A program made the translations under genes and the position numbers. A stretch of DNA of 33,867 nucleotides, taken from CAYRKQ01 sp964621845. Lineage in GTDB: Bacteria; Patescibacteriota; Saccharimonadia; Saccharimonadales; UBA7683. Under the pieces are notes generated by a model that was not told where the DNA came from, searched no databases, and saw nothing but the letters and a program-made list of their open reading frames with translations. Position 1 is the first letter of the stretch; every line of letters starts with the position of its first letter. Shown in pieces: positions 7,588 to 14,631 of this stretch. The DNA is taken from the NCBI GenBank assembly GCA_964621845.1, contig CAZUOL010000064.1, positions 1 through 33,867 of the forward strand, written 5' to 3'.

Positions 7588-8005
7588 CGCTGCAGTAGTA
7601 GTACTGCTGCTACTCTCAAGCTATATTTTTGCGACAACATCGCAAAAAAACAATGCCCATCAGCTTCATATAAATGGCACTCAGCTGCAGCTAGAAATTG
7701 CGACAATGTCGCAAGAACGTGCACGAGGGCTTTGCTGTCGTGAGAGCTTAGCGCCTACCGCTGGCATGCTTTTTGTATATGATAAGCCCGGTGACTATCG
7801 TTTTTGGATGAAGGACACACTCATACCACTTGATATGATCTGGCTGGGTGCCAATAAAAAGGTGGTGCATATAGAACATAACATCAGGCCAGAATCGTAC
7901 CCTGCCACTTTCGGCTCGCCTGTCGCTGCCCAGTATATTCTAGAAACAAATGCTGGCTGGGCAGCCCAACATAATATTACCCTTGGTGATCAGGCTGCCT
8001 TTTAA
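7547..8005 (+). CDS. DUF192 family exported or membrane-anchored protein
   Basis: 152 residues. A hydrophobic segment at about 10-30 is a signal anchor or uncleaved signal peptide, followed by the DUF192 domain: 'MSQERARGLCCRESLAPTAGMLFVY', 'FWMKDTLIPLDMIWL' and a 'PATFGSPVAAQYILETNAGW' end. The domain has no established enzymatic role. The start at 7547 lies inside rimK, giving a 41-base overlap in another frame; no later ATG, GTG or TTG would keep the membrane segment, so the long overlap is probably real. Part of the rimK operon. Confidence 0.85.
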   Translation: MQKEKHAKIKWALSAAVVVLLLLSSYIFATTSQKNNAHQLHINGTQLQLEIATMSQERARGLCCRESLAPTAGMLFVYDKPGDYRFWMKDTLIPLDMIWLGANKKVVHIEHNIRPESYPATFGSPVAAQYILETNAGWAAQHNITLGDQAAF

Positions 8006-8052
8006 TACCTGGATACTACTCACTGCTCACGAGATCTGTTACCATAAACGGT

Positions 8053-8556
8053 ATGATTGATATTGCTGCCTGTGCCGTCACCGTGCTCGTAATTGTTGGA
8101 GTACTGCTCCGTAAAACCAGCGCCGGGGTTGCCATTTTAGCGCTGTTAGCTGGTGTGCTGCTCGATCAGTTGCTTGCGAGTTGGGTACTGAGCTTTATTC
8201 CACCACAAAACGAACAAACGATGCTCTACATAAGCGCAGCGGTACACTTGCTGCTTACCTTCACGCCTGCTATCGTCGCGTTGATTGCCGTGAAGGTTGG
8301 TAAACATCATATCGTACCTTCCTTGCTTGCTTCGATTGCCCTCGGGTTTTTAATTACTTTTTTTGGTACCAAAATTCTCCTGCCACTACCACTTGTTCCG
8401 GATGAAGCAAAATCGTCTGGGTTGTTGGTGTTTCTGCAGCCCTACCAGAATGCAATATTGGCTGCCAGTGCCATTGTTGCCGTGTTTGAAATGACGCTAA
8501 GTTATCACAAAACGACGGCACACAATAAATCAAAGCGCCACCGGCTGACGAAGTAA
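8053..8556 (+). CDS. Unknown four-helix integral membrane protein
   Basis: 167 residues with about four hydrophobic segments (about 2-20, 25-48, 58-82, 88-110), one more near 135-150, and a Lys/Arg-rich C-terminus, suggesting the tail is cytosolic. I do not recognise a family. It has its own extended -10 box (TG at 8037-8038, TACCAT at 8040-8045) ending 7 bases before ATG, with no ribosome binding site. Its stop is only 3 bases from the stop of the convergent pilin-like gene, with no terminator visible between them. Confidence 0.75.
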   Translation: MIDIAACAVTVLVIVGVLLRKTSAGVAILALLAGVLLDQLLASWVLSFIPPQNEQTMLYISAAVHLLLTFTPAIVALIAVKVGKHHIVPSLLASIALGFLITFFGTKILLPLPLVPDEAKSSGLLVFLQPYQNAILAASAIVAVFEMTLSYHKTTAHNKSKRHRLTK

Positions 8557-8559
8557 CCG

Positions 8560-9966
8560 CTAATAGACCTGCTGATAGCTGGTAATAGTCCACGTTTTAG
8601 AGCCACTTGAAAGCTTGGTGCCAAAGGTGATGGTACCGGCACCAGAAAGATCAACAGTTTGACCAACAGCAGCCCCAAGTACACCACTACCACCCACTTT
8701 TATGGTGCCCCAATACGATTGGAATACCATACCCGCGAGATTCGCAGCACCGCCTACATCAACTGTGGTGAGTGATTGGGTTGTTTTCAGCGCGTTGCCT
8801 GAAAGGCTGGTACACGCTGATCCACAGCTGGCGTTGGACTTAAAACTAATAAACTGAATACCCGTACCTGAGCTATTGGCAATTAATTGTGCCGAGCCAG
8901 CCACCGTTATAGTGCCATCAACCACAATAACGGGTGGCTTTGTACCGACACTGTTGGCAACGCGAATTTTAGCTGCGCCTCCAATCGTAAGGTTGCCGGT
9001 GATGTATACATCGCCAGTCACGGTGAGGTCACAGCTGCTTGAATTACTCACATTGCCCGTTAGCTTAAGATTCGCCAGCCAGGTTCTTACAAAACCGTTG
9101 GGGCTTTGCCACTGGCTACAATCGTAGTTAATGGCATTACCGGCAGCGGTGGTGGTCATCCGAGCAATGTGTGCTGCTCTGTCGTATGTAGGTTGCGTGC
9201 CAGGGTCGGTGACGCAGCCAATTTTTAAGCCCTGGCCACCTGTTCCAGTCTGAATATTGTTGTTCGGGCCTTTGCTGGTTTGGCCGGTGGCACAAACCGT
9301 ACCATAAATAGCAGTGCTCTGGGCAAGGCTAATCGGTTGGGTGCTTGAACAGACGGTTGGGTAGGTAGCGCCCGGTGTGGCACCGGTGGGGCAGGCCTGA
9401 TTGGCAACATATACATTCACCGGTTGGTTCGCGGTCCCAATTTTTGCTGCCCCAGAGAGCGATATGGTTACATTCACGAATACATCAGAGTTTGTAATAT
9501 TCGCACTACCGGTCAAAATCAGGCCACCTGGGCCGCTAAAAACAGAATACGATTCTGATCCAGTGCCAACAACGGTCACTTTAATTTTACGTTGGCTCAC
9601 CAGTTTAGAGGGGCTGCTGAGTGTGTAAATCGAGCCTGTTGAGGTAATTGTTTTAGCGTTGTTTGCTGCCGCCGTAACCGTTGTTTGAAAAACACCCCGG
9701 CCTTGCGTCGAGTTGTTAAAGAACTCCTGATTTGTTGCGTAGCCCGTAAAACTATCACTGGCATTGAGCTGGTGAAGCGATTGTTCAATCCCCGCCTCAG
9801 CTGCTAGGAGTGCATTTACATCAGAAACGTTTTTAGTGGTGATTTTAAAATCACTTAATACGAGTGTTACAAGCGCTAAGCCAATAATAGAAAGCGAGAT
9901 GGTAATAATCAGCACTGCACCGAGCAGGCTCCCGTTTTGATTTATTATTTTCAACCGCTTAATCAT
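8560..9966 (-). CDS. PilX-like pilus assembly protein with repetitive beta-rich C-terminus
   Basis: 468 residues. The N-terminus resembles PilX/GspK-type minor pilins: short basic start, 'NGSLLGAVLIITISLSIIGL' as the hydrophobic helix, then a helical 'ALLAAEAGIEQSLHQL'. The remainder is Gly/Ser/Thr/Ala-rich with recurring 'GSANI', 'GAAKI', 'GSAQL', 'GAANL' and 'GSGVL' steps, suggesting a beta-solenoid like that in bactofilin- or DUF7305-type PilX proteins. It is the last gene of a minor pilin cassette; its ATG overlaps the stop of the preceding gene by 8 bases. Likely role: minor subunit at the pilus tip or priming complex (inference). Confidence 0.75.
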   Translation of the reverse strand: MIKRLKIINQNGSLLGAVLIITISLSIIGLALVTLVLSDFKITTKNVSDVNALLAAEAGIEQSLHQLNASDSFTGYATNQEFFNNSTQGRGVFQTTVTAAANNAKTITSTGSIYTLSSPSKLVSQRKIKVTVVGTGSESYSVFSGPGGLILTGSANITNSDVFVNVTISLSGAAKIGTANQPVNVYVANQACPTGATPGATYPTVCSSTQPISLAQSTAIYGTVCATGQTSKGPNNNIQTGTGGQGLKIGCVTDPGTQPTYDRAAHIARMTTTAAGNAINYDCSQWQSPNGFVRTWLANLKLTGNVSNSSSCDLTVTGDVYITGNLTIGGAAKIRVANSVGTKPPVIVVDGTITVAGSAQLIANSSGTGIQFISFKSNASCGSACTSLSGNALKTTQSLTTVDVGGAANLAGMVFQSYWGTIKVGGSGVLGAAVGQTVDLSGAGTITFGTKLSSGSKTWTITSYQQVY

Positions 9967-10627
9967 TTCTAAATACCATCCTTGTTTTATAATCTGCCGT
10001 GATTGTGCGCCCGTAATATTTCTTGCTTAAATTGATCTGCAGCTCAATTGAACGAGCGTTGGTGGGCGTCACCTGATTGTTATCTCCATCATAGTACAAA
10101 ACGGTGAAACTGGTAATGTTTTCAATCAGTTTTTTATCGGCGGGGCAGGAGCTGGTTGCCTTGCTCGCCGGGCAGCTTGTTTTGGTGGCATTATTGGCAA
10201 CGGTTGATGCCAGCGATCTTTTGTATAACGTACCATTTTGTACAAAATAGACATTATTATTTTTCTCGGTAATATACTGTGAGGGGTCAGAAAATACGAT
10301 GTTCTTGCTTGTATCTTGCACCGCAGTGGCAAGTATGAGTGTGCTTGCATTTGAGGTCCAACTATACAAATTGGTTGGCGCACTCGGAGCGTTGTTGTCT
10401 GGCCAGCGATTATTTAAATCCGCATTTGCTGAAAGGCGTGTTTCATCGGCAACCTGATCAAGACCCTGCTGGGCTTGAATGAGCAAGTCACGCCGGGCTT
10501 GAATAACGGCGTAATTGACGAGGCCGTTTGCCATAAAGTTCATGATGACCATAATCAGTAAACTCGTCACAATTACAGATACAAGCACCTCAACAATTGT
10601 GAATCCTTTTTGATCCGTTATTTTCAC
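9959..10627 (-). CDS. PilW/PulJ-like minor pilin (prepilin)
   Basis: 222 residues with a type IV prepilin N-terminus: 'MKITDQKG' leader, then 'FTIVEVLVSVIVTSLLIMVI', with cleavage by prepilin peptidase expected after Gly8 and Glu at mature position 5. 'ARRDLLIQAQQGLDQVADETR' continues the helix, as in PilW/GspJ. Two cysteines ('TSCPASKATSSC') lie in the globular domain. The gene overlaps the upstream pilin by 4 bases (ATGA) and the downstream PilX-like gene by 8. The order small pilin, PilW-like, PilX-like matches minor pilin cassettes of other type IV pilus systems. Confidence 0.83.
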   Translation of the reverse strand: MKITDQKGFTIVEVLVSVIVTSLLIMVIMNFMANGLVNYAVIQARRDLLIQAQQGLDQVADETRLSANADLNNRWPDNNAPSAPTNLYSWTSNASTLILATAVQDTSKNIVFSDPSQYITEKNNNVYFVQNGTLYKRSLASTVANNATKTSCPASKATSSCPADKKLIENITSFTVLYYDGDNNQVTPTNARSIELQINLSKKYYGRTITADYKTRMVFRND

Positions 10628-11016
10628 TGTGTTATTCCTATCACGCCAATCAGTGAGCTGAGCTGTACCTTATGCGTTTTATTGCCATCAGGGTAGCTGA
10701 CTGTTACGTCAACACGCTTTAACCCCGAAGTAGGCTCTGAAACAACCACGGTGCCGCTGCTGCCTTTCGGGAGCTTGGGAGAAAGTTGATTGGTAAAATC
10801 TATAGTACTTCCAGTAACCAGCGCGTTGTAATTGTTGTTACGCAGGGTTTCAATTTCACGCTGAGCTGCTCGAGTAGCGTTTTCTTTATAATTCGCCTGG
10901 GTCTGGGTGTTTTGGATACTTACAAATAAACTTGAAAGTGCCATCACTACTATGCCGATGACTATGATGCTGATGATTAACTCAACAATCGTAAACCCAC
11001 GTGTATTCTTATTCAT
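10624..11016 (-). CDS. PilV/GspI-like minor pilin (prepilin)
   Basis: 131 residues from the ATG at 11016 (MNKNTRG). The reading frame is open to 11091, but the prepilin leader MNKNTRG directly followed by 'FTIVELIISIIVIGIVVM' decides the shorter start: prepilin peptidase would cut after Gly7. A TATAAT box at 11032-11027 ends 10 bases before this ATG, so the longer start would lie upstream of the transcript. First gene of the minor pilin cassette. No Shine-Dalgarno sequence is seen. It could equally be called a GspI-like pseudopilin. Confidence 0.83.
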   Translation of the reverse strand: MNKNTRGFTIVELIISIIVIGIVVMALSSLFVSIQNTQTQANYKENATRAAQREIETLRNNNYNALVTGSTIDFTNQLSPKLPKGSSGTVVVSEPTSGLKRVDVTVSYPDGNKTHKVQLSSLIGVIGITQ

Positions 11017-11051
11017 GCTTATCTTTATTATAGTACGTTTACTCAAGAACC

Positions 11052-11074
11052 AAAAAAGCCACCTAAAATGGCTT
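11052..11074 (-). terminator. Possible minus-strand terminator upstream of the minor pilin cassette
   Basis: On the minus strand AAGCCA, a 7-base loop, TGGCTT and a run of T. The stem is short (6 pairs). It would end transcripts arriving from the 11307-11954 gene before the pilin promoter, whose -35 region it overlaps. The stretch 11080-11306 shows no other gene I can support. Confidence 0.5.
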
Positions 11075-11306
11075 AACGAAATGGTGTTCATCGCCGATGT
11101 TGTGGTGTACGAACTTTATCTATGCAGCAGTCTGTGCTAAATAACTTTCAATGTACAGACCATGTCATTTTCGGGCTTCCTAATTTGGTTCTATGCAAAA
11201 TTTTTATTCTGAGACTTTACTCCCGATCCAAAAATCGTTACTGAATGGTTCGTATTCAAGAAGTCTTATCGTTTCATTTCGTAACTACAATGTTTATGCC
11301 AGCAAT

Positions 11307-11954
11307 CTAAGCGCTCAATTGCTGCAAGAATATCGATAGAGGGTAAAGCACTACAAGCCCAGCCAACGCAAAGCAGGGTAGGGTGTACGTGAGCGCCTTA
11401 ATCCAACCAAGCTGGGGGCTACTACCGCTGCGGAGTCCAAACTGCTTGATGAGCTTGAGGTCCATCTCTGTAAGATGCGTATCAATGAAAGGTGGGTAAT
11501 TTGAAAGAATCACTACCGGCCAAATTGCATTAGACGATCTCGTTAGCAATCGCCGCACAATAGTGGTTACGGCAAAGCCTATTTCAAGCCATATTGAAAT
11601 AGAAAAACAGATACAAATAATAGACAAGAGCCCGTTAGGTGACCCGTTCAATGTCAGGGGTGCAATGAGTGCAAAGGTTATCACAAAGATAAGATTTAGC
11701 AGAAAAACAATGGAGGCGATGTCAACAAAGTCACCTCTGCTCAGAAGAGGCACCTTAATCACTCTTTGCTCAAACCAGTCCGAGTAACTTAACGCATTAA
11801 CTTCTTCTGCACTGATCCACACTCTCTGCGGGTATTTCTTCTTATATTGTGGACGATATTTAAGATATACAATCGCTGTATATAGAAACGTTATTAAATT
11901 CGTAAAACATAGTACTAAAGTAATTATCACGGCGGGATTCGCATATTCTTTCAT
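11307..11954 (-). CDS. Unknown integral membrane protein
   Basis: 215 residues with four hydrophobic segments (about 8-28, 78-100, 105-130, 190-212) and a soluble region about 135-185 with 'YPPFIDTHLTEMDLKLIKQF'. I do not recognise a family. The start at 11954 is supported by an extended -10 box on the minus strand (TG then TAACAT, 11966-11961) that ends 6 bases before ATG, the same spacing as other genes in the window. Composition is slightly more AT-rich than its neighbours. It lies downstream of the tRNA-Lys gene on the same strand, separated by that tRNA's terminator. Confidence 0.65.
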   Translation of the reverse strand: MKEYANPAVIITLVLCFTNLITFLYTAIVYLKYRPQYKKKYPQRVWISAEEVNALSYSDWFEQRVIKVPLLSRGDFVDIASIVFLLNLIFVITFALIAPLTLNGSPNGLLSIICICFSISIWLEIGFAVTTIVRRLLTRSSNAIWPVVILSNYPPFIDTHLTEMDLKLIKQFGLRSGSSPQLGWIKALTYTLPCFALAGLVVLYPLSIFLQQLSA

Positions 11955-12170
11955 GACCCGATGTTAACACAAAGTAACTATCTTCTGAATAGAGATGAGT
12001 ATGATGATTTGAACGTTAAGCGCTGTTAAGTAGCTCGATTTTAAAATTTCTATCAAGCCAGTTTTTTGTAGGCCGTCTGGGCTATAGTAAGCAGTATTCG
12101 GAATAAATTTCTGAGGATCGGTTTCTCCCGTACGTCCTGAAACCAGACCCTCAAGAAAACATTCCAATTC

Positions 12171-12193
12171 AAAAAGCCACACTGAGGTGGCTT
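12171..12193 (-). terminator. Terminator of the tRNA-Lys gene
   Basis: The 7-base stem 12187-12193/12174-12180 (minus strand AAGCCAC / GTGGCTT) is followed by a short T run. It starts 8 bases after the tRNA 3' end. The rest of 11955-12170 shows no supportable gene. Confidence 0.75.
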
Positions 12194-12200
12194 CATGAAT

Positions 12201-12277
12201 TGGAGGGCCATCTGGGGCTCGAACCCAGGACACCGGGCTTAAAAGGCCCGTGCTCTAACCAACTGAGCTAATGGCCC
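12201..12277 (-). tRNA. tRNA-Lys (anticodon UUU) with encoded CCA and U73
   Basis: The 77-base cloverleaf reads on the minus strand: 7-base acceptor stem GGGCCAT/ATGGCCC, D arm GCTC...GAGC, anticodon arm CGGGC-CTTTTAA-GCCCG giving anticodon TTT, 5-base variable loop GTGTC, T arm CTGGG-TTCGAGC-CCCAG, then T and encoded CCA. All stems pair fully. The discriminator base is U73, whereas bacterial tRNA-Lys normally has A73. An open reading frame overlapping this gene (11964-12233, minus) is not a real gene. Confidence 0.95.
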
Positions 12278-12356
12278 GCACGGTAGTGCAGTAAGTGCAC
12301 GACTAGAATAGTAAAGCATAACAGATGTAAAAAATCAATCTGCTATCATACCAATA

Positions 12357-13817
12357 ATGGTTGGGTGGTTGAAAAGGTACAGACCAACACGTGTTACGCT
12401 TATTGGCTGTCTGCTGGCAAGCATACTCTTTGGTTTGCTCGTGGCACGTCTCTCTTTTGCGCTCAATAGCCAATGGCTGTTTGCCATCCCTATATTGGCC
12501 AGTTTTCTCGCGCGACCAAAATTTATTTCAGTGCTTGCGGTACTTGCCATAGGCTTTATTATTGGCAGCTGGCGTGGAGGTACCTATCTAAGGCAGGTTT
12601 ATAGGTACGAGCAGTTTTTTGGCAGGGCTGTTGCTGTTGTAGGCACAGTCACTGATGATACGAGCTATGATAAAAGCAAGCAGACCGAATTTCATGTTGA
12701 TCACATAGCTATCAATAACCAGCAGTTACCTGGCAAGGTGCGGGTTCGTGGCTTTGGCGCAAACTCTGTTGCGCGCGGTGACCAGGTAAGAGTACTCGGG
12801 ACGTTGAATCGAACTATTGGTACCAGTCAGCAGGCCAGCATTTCTTATTCCTCCATTACTGTTATTGGCAAAAACAGTTCATGGGTGGAAAGAACTCGCA
12901 GTCGATTTTTTGCGGGGGTGTATTCGAGTTTGCCTGAGCCGCAGGCCAGCTTAGGGCTTGGTTTTTTGGTGGGGGTGCGGACAGCATTGCCACAAGATTT
13001 CAGCGATAAACTTGCCTTAGTTGGCTTAACACATATTATTGCAGTGAGCGGTTACAACTTAACGATTATCGTACAAATGGTGCGTAAGCTCTTTGAAAAA
13101 CGCTCTGCCTATCAGTCGGTATTGTTTTCAGGTATTTTGATCTTGTTGTTTTTGCTGATGACCGGCTGGAGCCCGTCAATTATGCGTGCTGCCGTTATCA
13201 CGGGCTTCAGTTTGCTCGCGTGGTATTATGGCCGAACAATTTTGCCAATCATCCTGATTTTACTGGGTGGTGCCATAACCGGGTTTATTAACCCACTTTA
13301 CGTGTGGGGTGATGCCGGTTGGTATCTTTCATTCCTAGCTTTTACGGGTGTTCTTATTCTTTCACCGATCGTCATATGTTTGTTGTATAAAGATGAAAAG
13401 CCAAACTTCTTCATTGCTATTTTAATAGAAACACTTTCGGCAATCTTATTTACGGCGCCCTACATCGCCTGGTTGTTTGGCAAGGTTTCGCTCATAGCTC
13501 CGATTGCAAACATAATTGTCGGTCCGCTGATTCCAATAACCATGCTGCTTGTTTTCTTGGTAGGTGCCATTGCTATATTTGTGCCAGTTCTAGCGCTTTG
13601 GCTGGCAATTTTCCCACGAGCAATCTTAACCTTCGTAGTTTGGGTGGTTGAAAAACTGGCCGCTGTTCCATTCGCCCAAGTTCAGGTGACTATAAGCCCA
13701 GCGCACATGGCCTTCTTCTATGCGCTTTTAGTTGCAATAACGCTTGTGTTGTGGCGCTTGCAAAAACATCGCGAAACCAAACAGCCATCCGCCAAAATCG
13801 ATTGGAATTTGGTATAA
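12357..13817 (+). CDS. comEC: ComEC/Rec2 family DNA-uptake channel, without metallo-beta-lactamase domain
   Basis: 486 residues. An N-terminal membrane pair (about 12-70) is followed by a soluble OB-like DUF4131 region (about 80-175: 'AVVGTVTDDTSYDKS', 'KVRVRGFGANSVARGDQVRV') and then the Competence domain with many helices. This includes 'LALVGLTHIIAVSGYNLTII' (about 217) and 'LMTGWSPSIMRAAVITG' (about 260), strong ComEC signatures. ComEC carries single-stranded DNA across the inner membrane during transformation. The C-terminal metallo-beta-lactamase-like domain of longer homologues is absent. Promoter: TG then TATCAT (12344-12349), 7 bases before ATG, no ribosome binding site. Confidence 0.93.
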   Translation: MVGWLKRYRPTRVTLIGCLLASILFGLLVARLSFALNSQWLFAIPILASFLARPKFISVLAVLAIGFIIGSWRGGTYLRQVYRYEQFFGRAVAVVGTVTDDTSYDKSKQTEFHVDHIAINNQQLPGKVRVRGFGANSVARGDQVRVLGTLNRTIGTSQQASISYSSITVIGKNSSWVERTRSRFFAGVYSSLPEPQASLGLGFLVGVRTALPQDFSDKLALVGLTHIIAVSGYNLTIIVQMVRKLFEKRSAYQSVLFSGILILLFLLMTGWSPSIMRAAVITGFSLLAWYYGRTILPIILILLGGAITGFINPLYVWGDAGWYLSFLAFTGVLILSPIVICLLYKDEKPNFFIAILIETLSAILFTAPYIAWLFGKVSLIAPIANIIVGPLIPITMLLVFLVGAIAIFVPVLALWLAIFPRAILTFVVWVVEKLAAVPFAQVQVTISPAHMAFFYALLVAITLVLWRLQKHRETKQPSAKIDWNLV

Positions 13818-13859
13818 TTTAAGATATAGAATACAAGGCTAAATTGAAAGTAGAGTGAT

Positions 13860-14573
13860 ATGTCAGGGCATAGTAAGTGGTCAACAATTAAGCGGCAAAA
13901 AGAGGCAACCGATGCCAAGCGTGGAGCAGTGTTTACAAAAATGGGCAATCAAATCGCCATTGCTGCGCGCGGCGGCACCGATCCTGCCACAAACTCGGCA
14001 TTGGCGCTTGCAATCGACCGTGCTAAAGCGGCCAATATGCCCCTTGCTAATATTCAACGAGCCATAGATAGGGTGGCTGATAAAAATGCTGCTCAGCTCG
14101 AAGAGGTGGTGTACGAAGGTTATGGTCCGGGTGGTATCGGCCTCATTATTGAGGCGGCAACAGACAATAAAAACCGCACCTTTCCAGATGTCAGAACGGC
14201 ATTGACGAAGAACGGTGGCACAGTTGCCGAGCCCGGGAGTGTCGCTTTTCAATTTACAAGAAAGGGCGTCATTACAGTCGCAGCTAAAGGTGAAGATGCG
14301 CTGCTGACAGTTTTAGATGCGGGTGCTGATGATGCCATCGAAGAAGATGAAGGAATCGTTGTCTATACTGAGGCCAAAGAACTTGCCAAAGTTAGAACTG
14401 CGATTAAAGAGGCGGGGCTTGAAGTGAAGGACGCCGAGCTTCAGTATGTACCGAATAACACAATCGAGATAACCGACAAAGAGGTTGCTCGTAAAATTAT
14501 GAATATCATGGATGCCGTTGACGATCTTGATGATGTGACGGCCGTGCACAGCAACTTTGAAATCATAGAGTAA
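13860..14573 (+). CDS. yebC: YebC/PmpR family protein
   Basis: 237 residues, full length for the family. The N-terminal 'MSGHSKWSTIKRQKEATDAK', 'NMPLANIQRAID' and 'YEGYGPGGIGLIIEAATDNKNRT' are diagnostic. YebC-type proteins have been described as DNA-binding regulators and, more recently, as ribosome-associated factors that ease translation of proline-rich stretches; sequence alone does not decide. yebC often precedes ruvC, and ruvC follows here after one inserted surface-protein gene. Two possible -10 boxes lie upstream: TATAAT 13813-13818 and TAGAAT 13827-13832 (the latter with TTGGAA at 13803). The leader is about 20-40 bases with only a weak ribosome binding site. Confidence 0.95.
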   Translation: MSGHSKWSTIKRQKEATDAKRGAVFTKMGNQIAIAARGGTDPATNSALALAIDRAKAANMPLANIQRAIDRVADKNAAQLEEVVYEGYGPGGIGLIIEAATDNKNRTFPDVRTALTKNGGTVAEPGSVAFQFTRKGVITVAAKGEDALLTVLDAGADDAIEEDEGIVVYTEAKELAKVRTAIKEAGLEVKDAELQYVPNNTIEITDKEVARKIMNIMDAVDDLDDVTAVHSNFEIIE

Positions 14574-14595
14574 TTTTAAGCAAACGCTGAAAGTT

Positions 14596-14625
14596 TTGAC
14601 AGCTCAATAAGCACGGGCGTATTAT
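14596..14625 (+). promoter_or_regulatory. Strong promoter giving a leaderless mRNA
   Basis: TTGACA (14596-14601), an 18-base spacer and TATTAT (14620-14625). The ATG of the Cys-repeat surface protein is at 14632, 6 bases after the -10 box, so the transcript should start at or within a base of the A of ATG. No Shine-Dalgarno sequence could exist on this RNA. Confidence 0.85.
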
Positions 14626-14631
14626 TTTGGT

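Noticed and set aside
11964..12233. 89-residue minus-strand ORF beginning MSWVRAPDGPP
   Set aside because: It starts inside the tRNA-Lys gene and crosses its terminator; this is the familiar spurious ORF over a tRNA 3' end.
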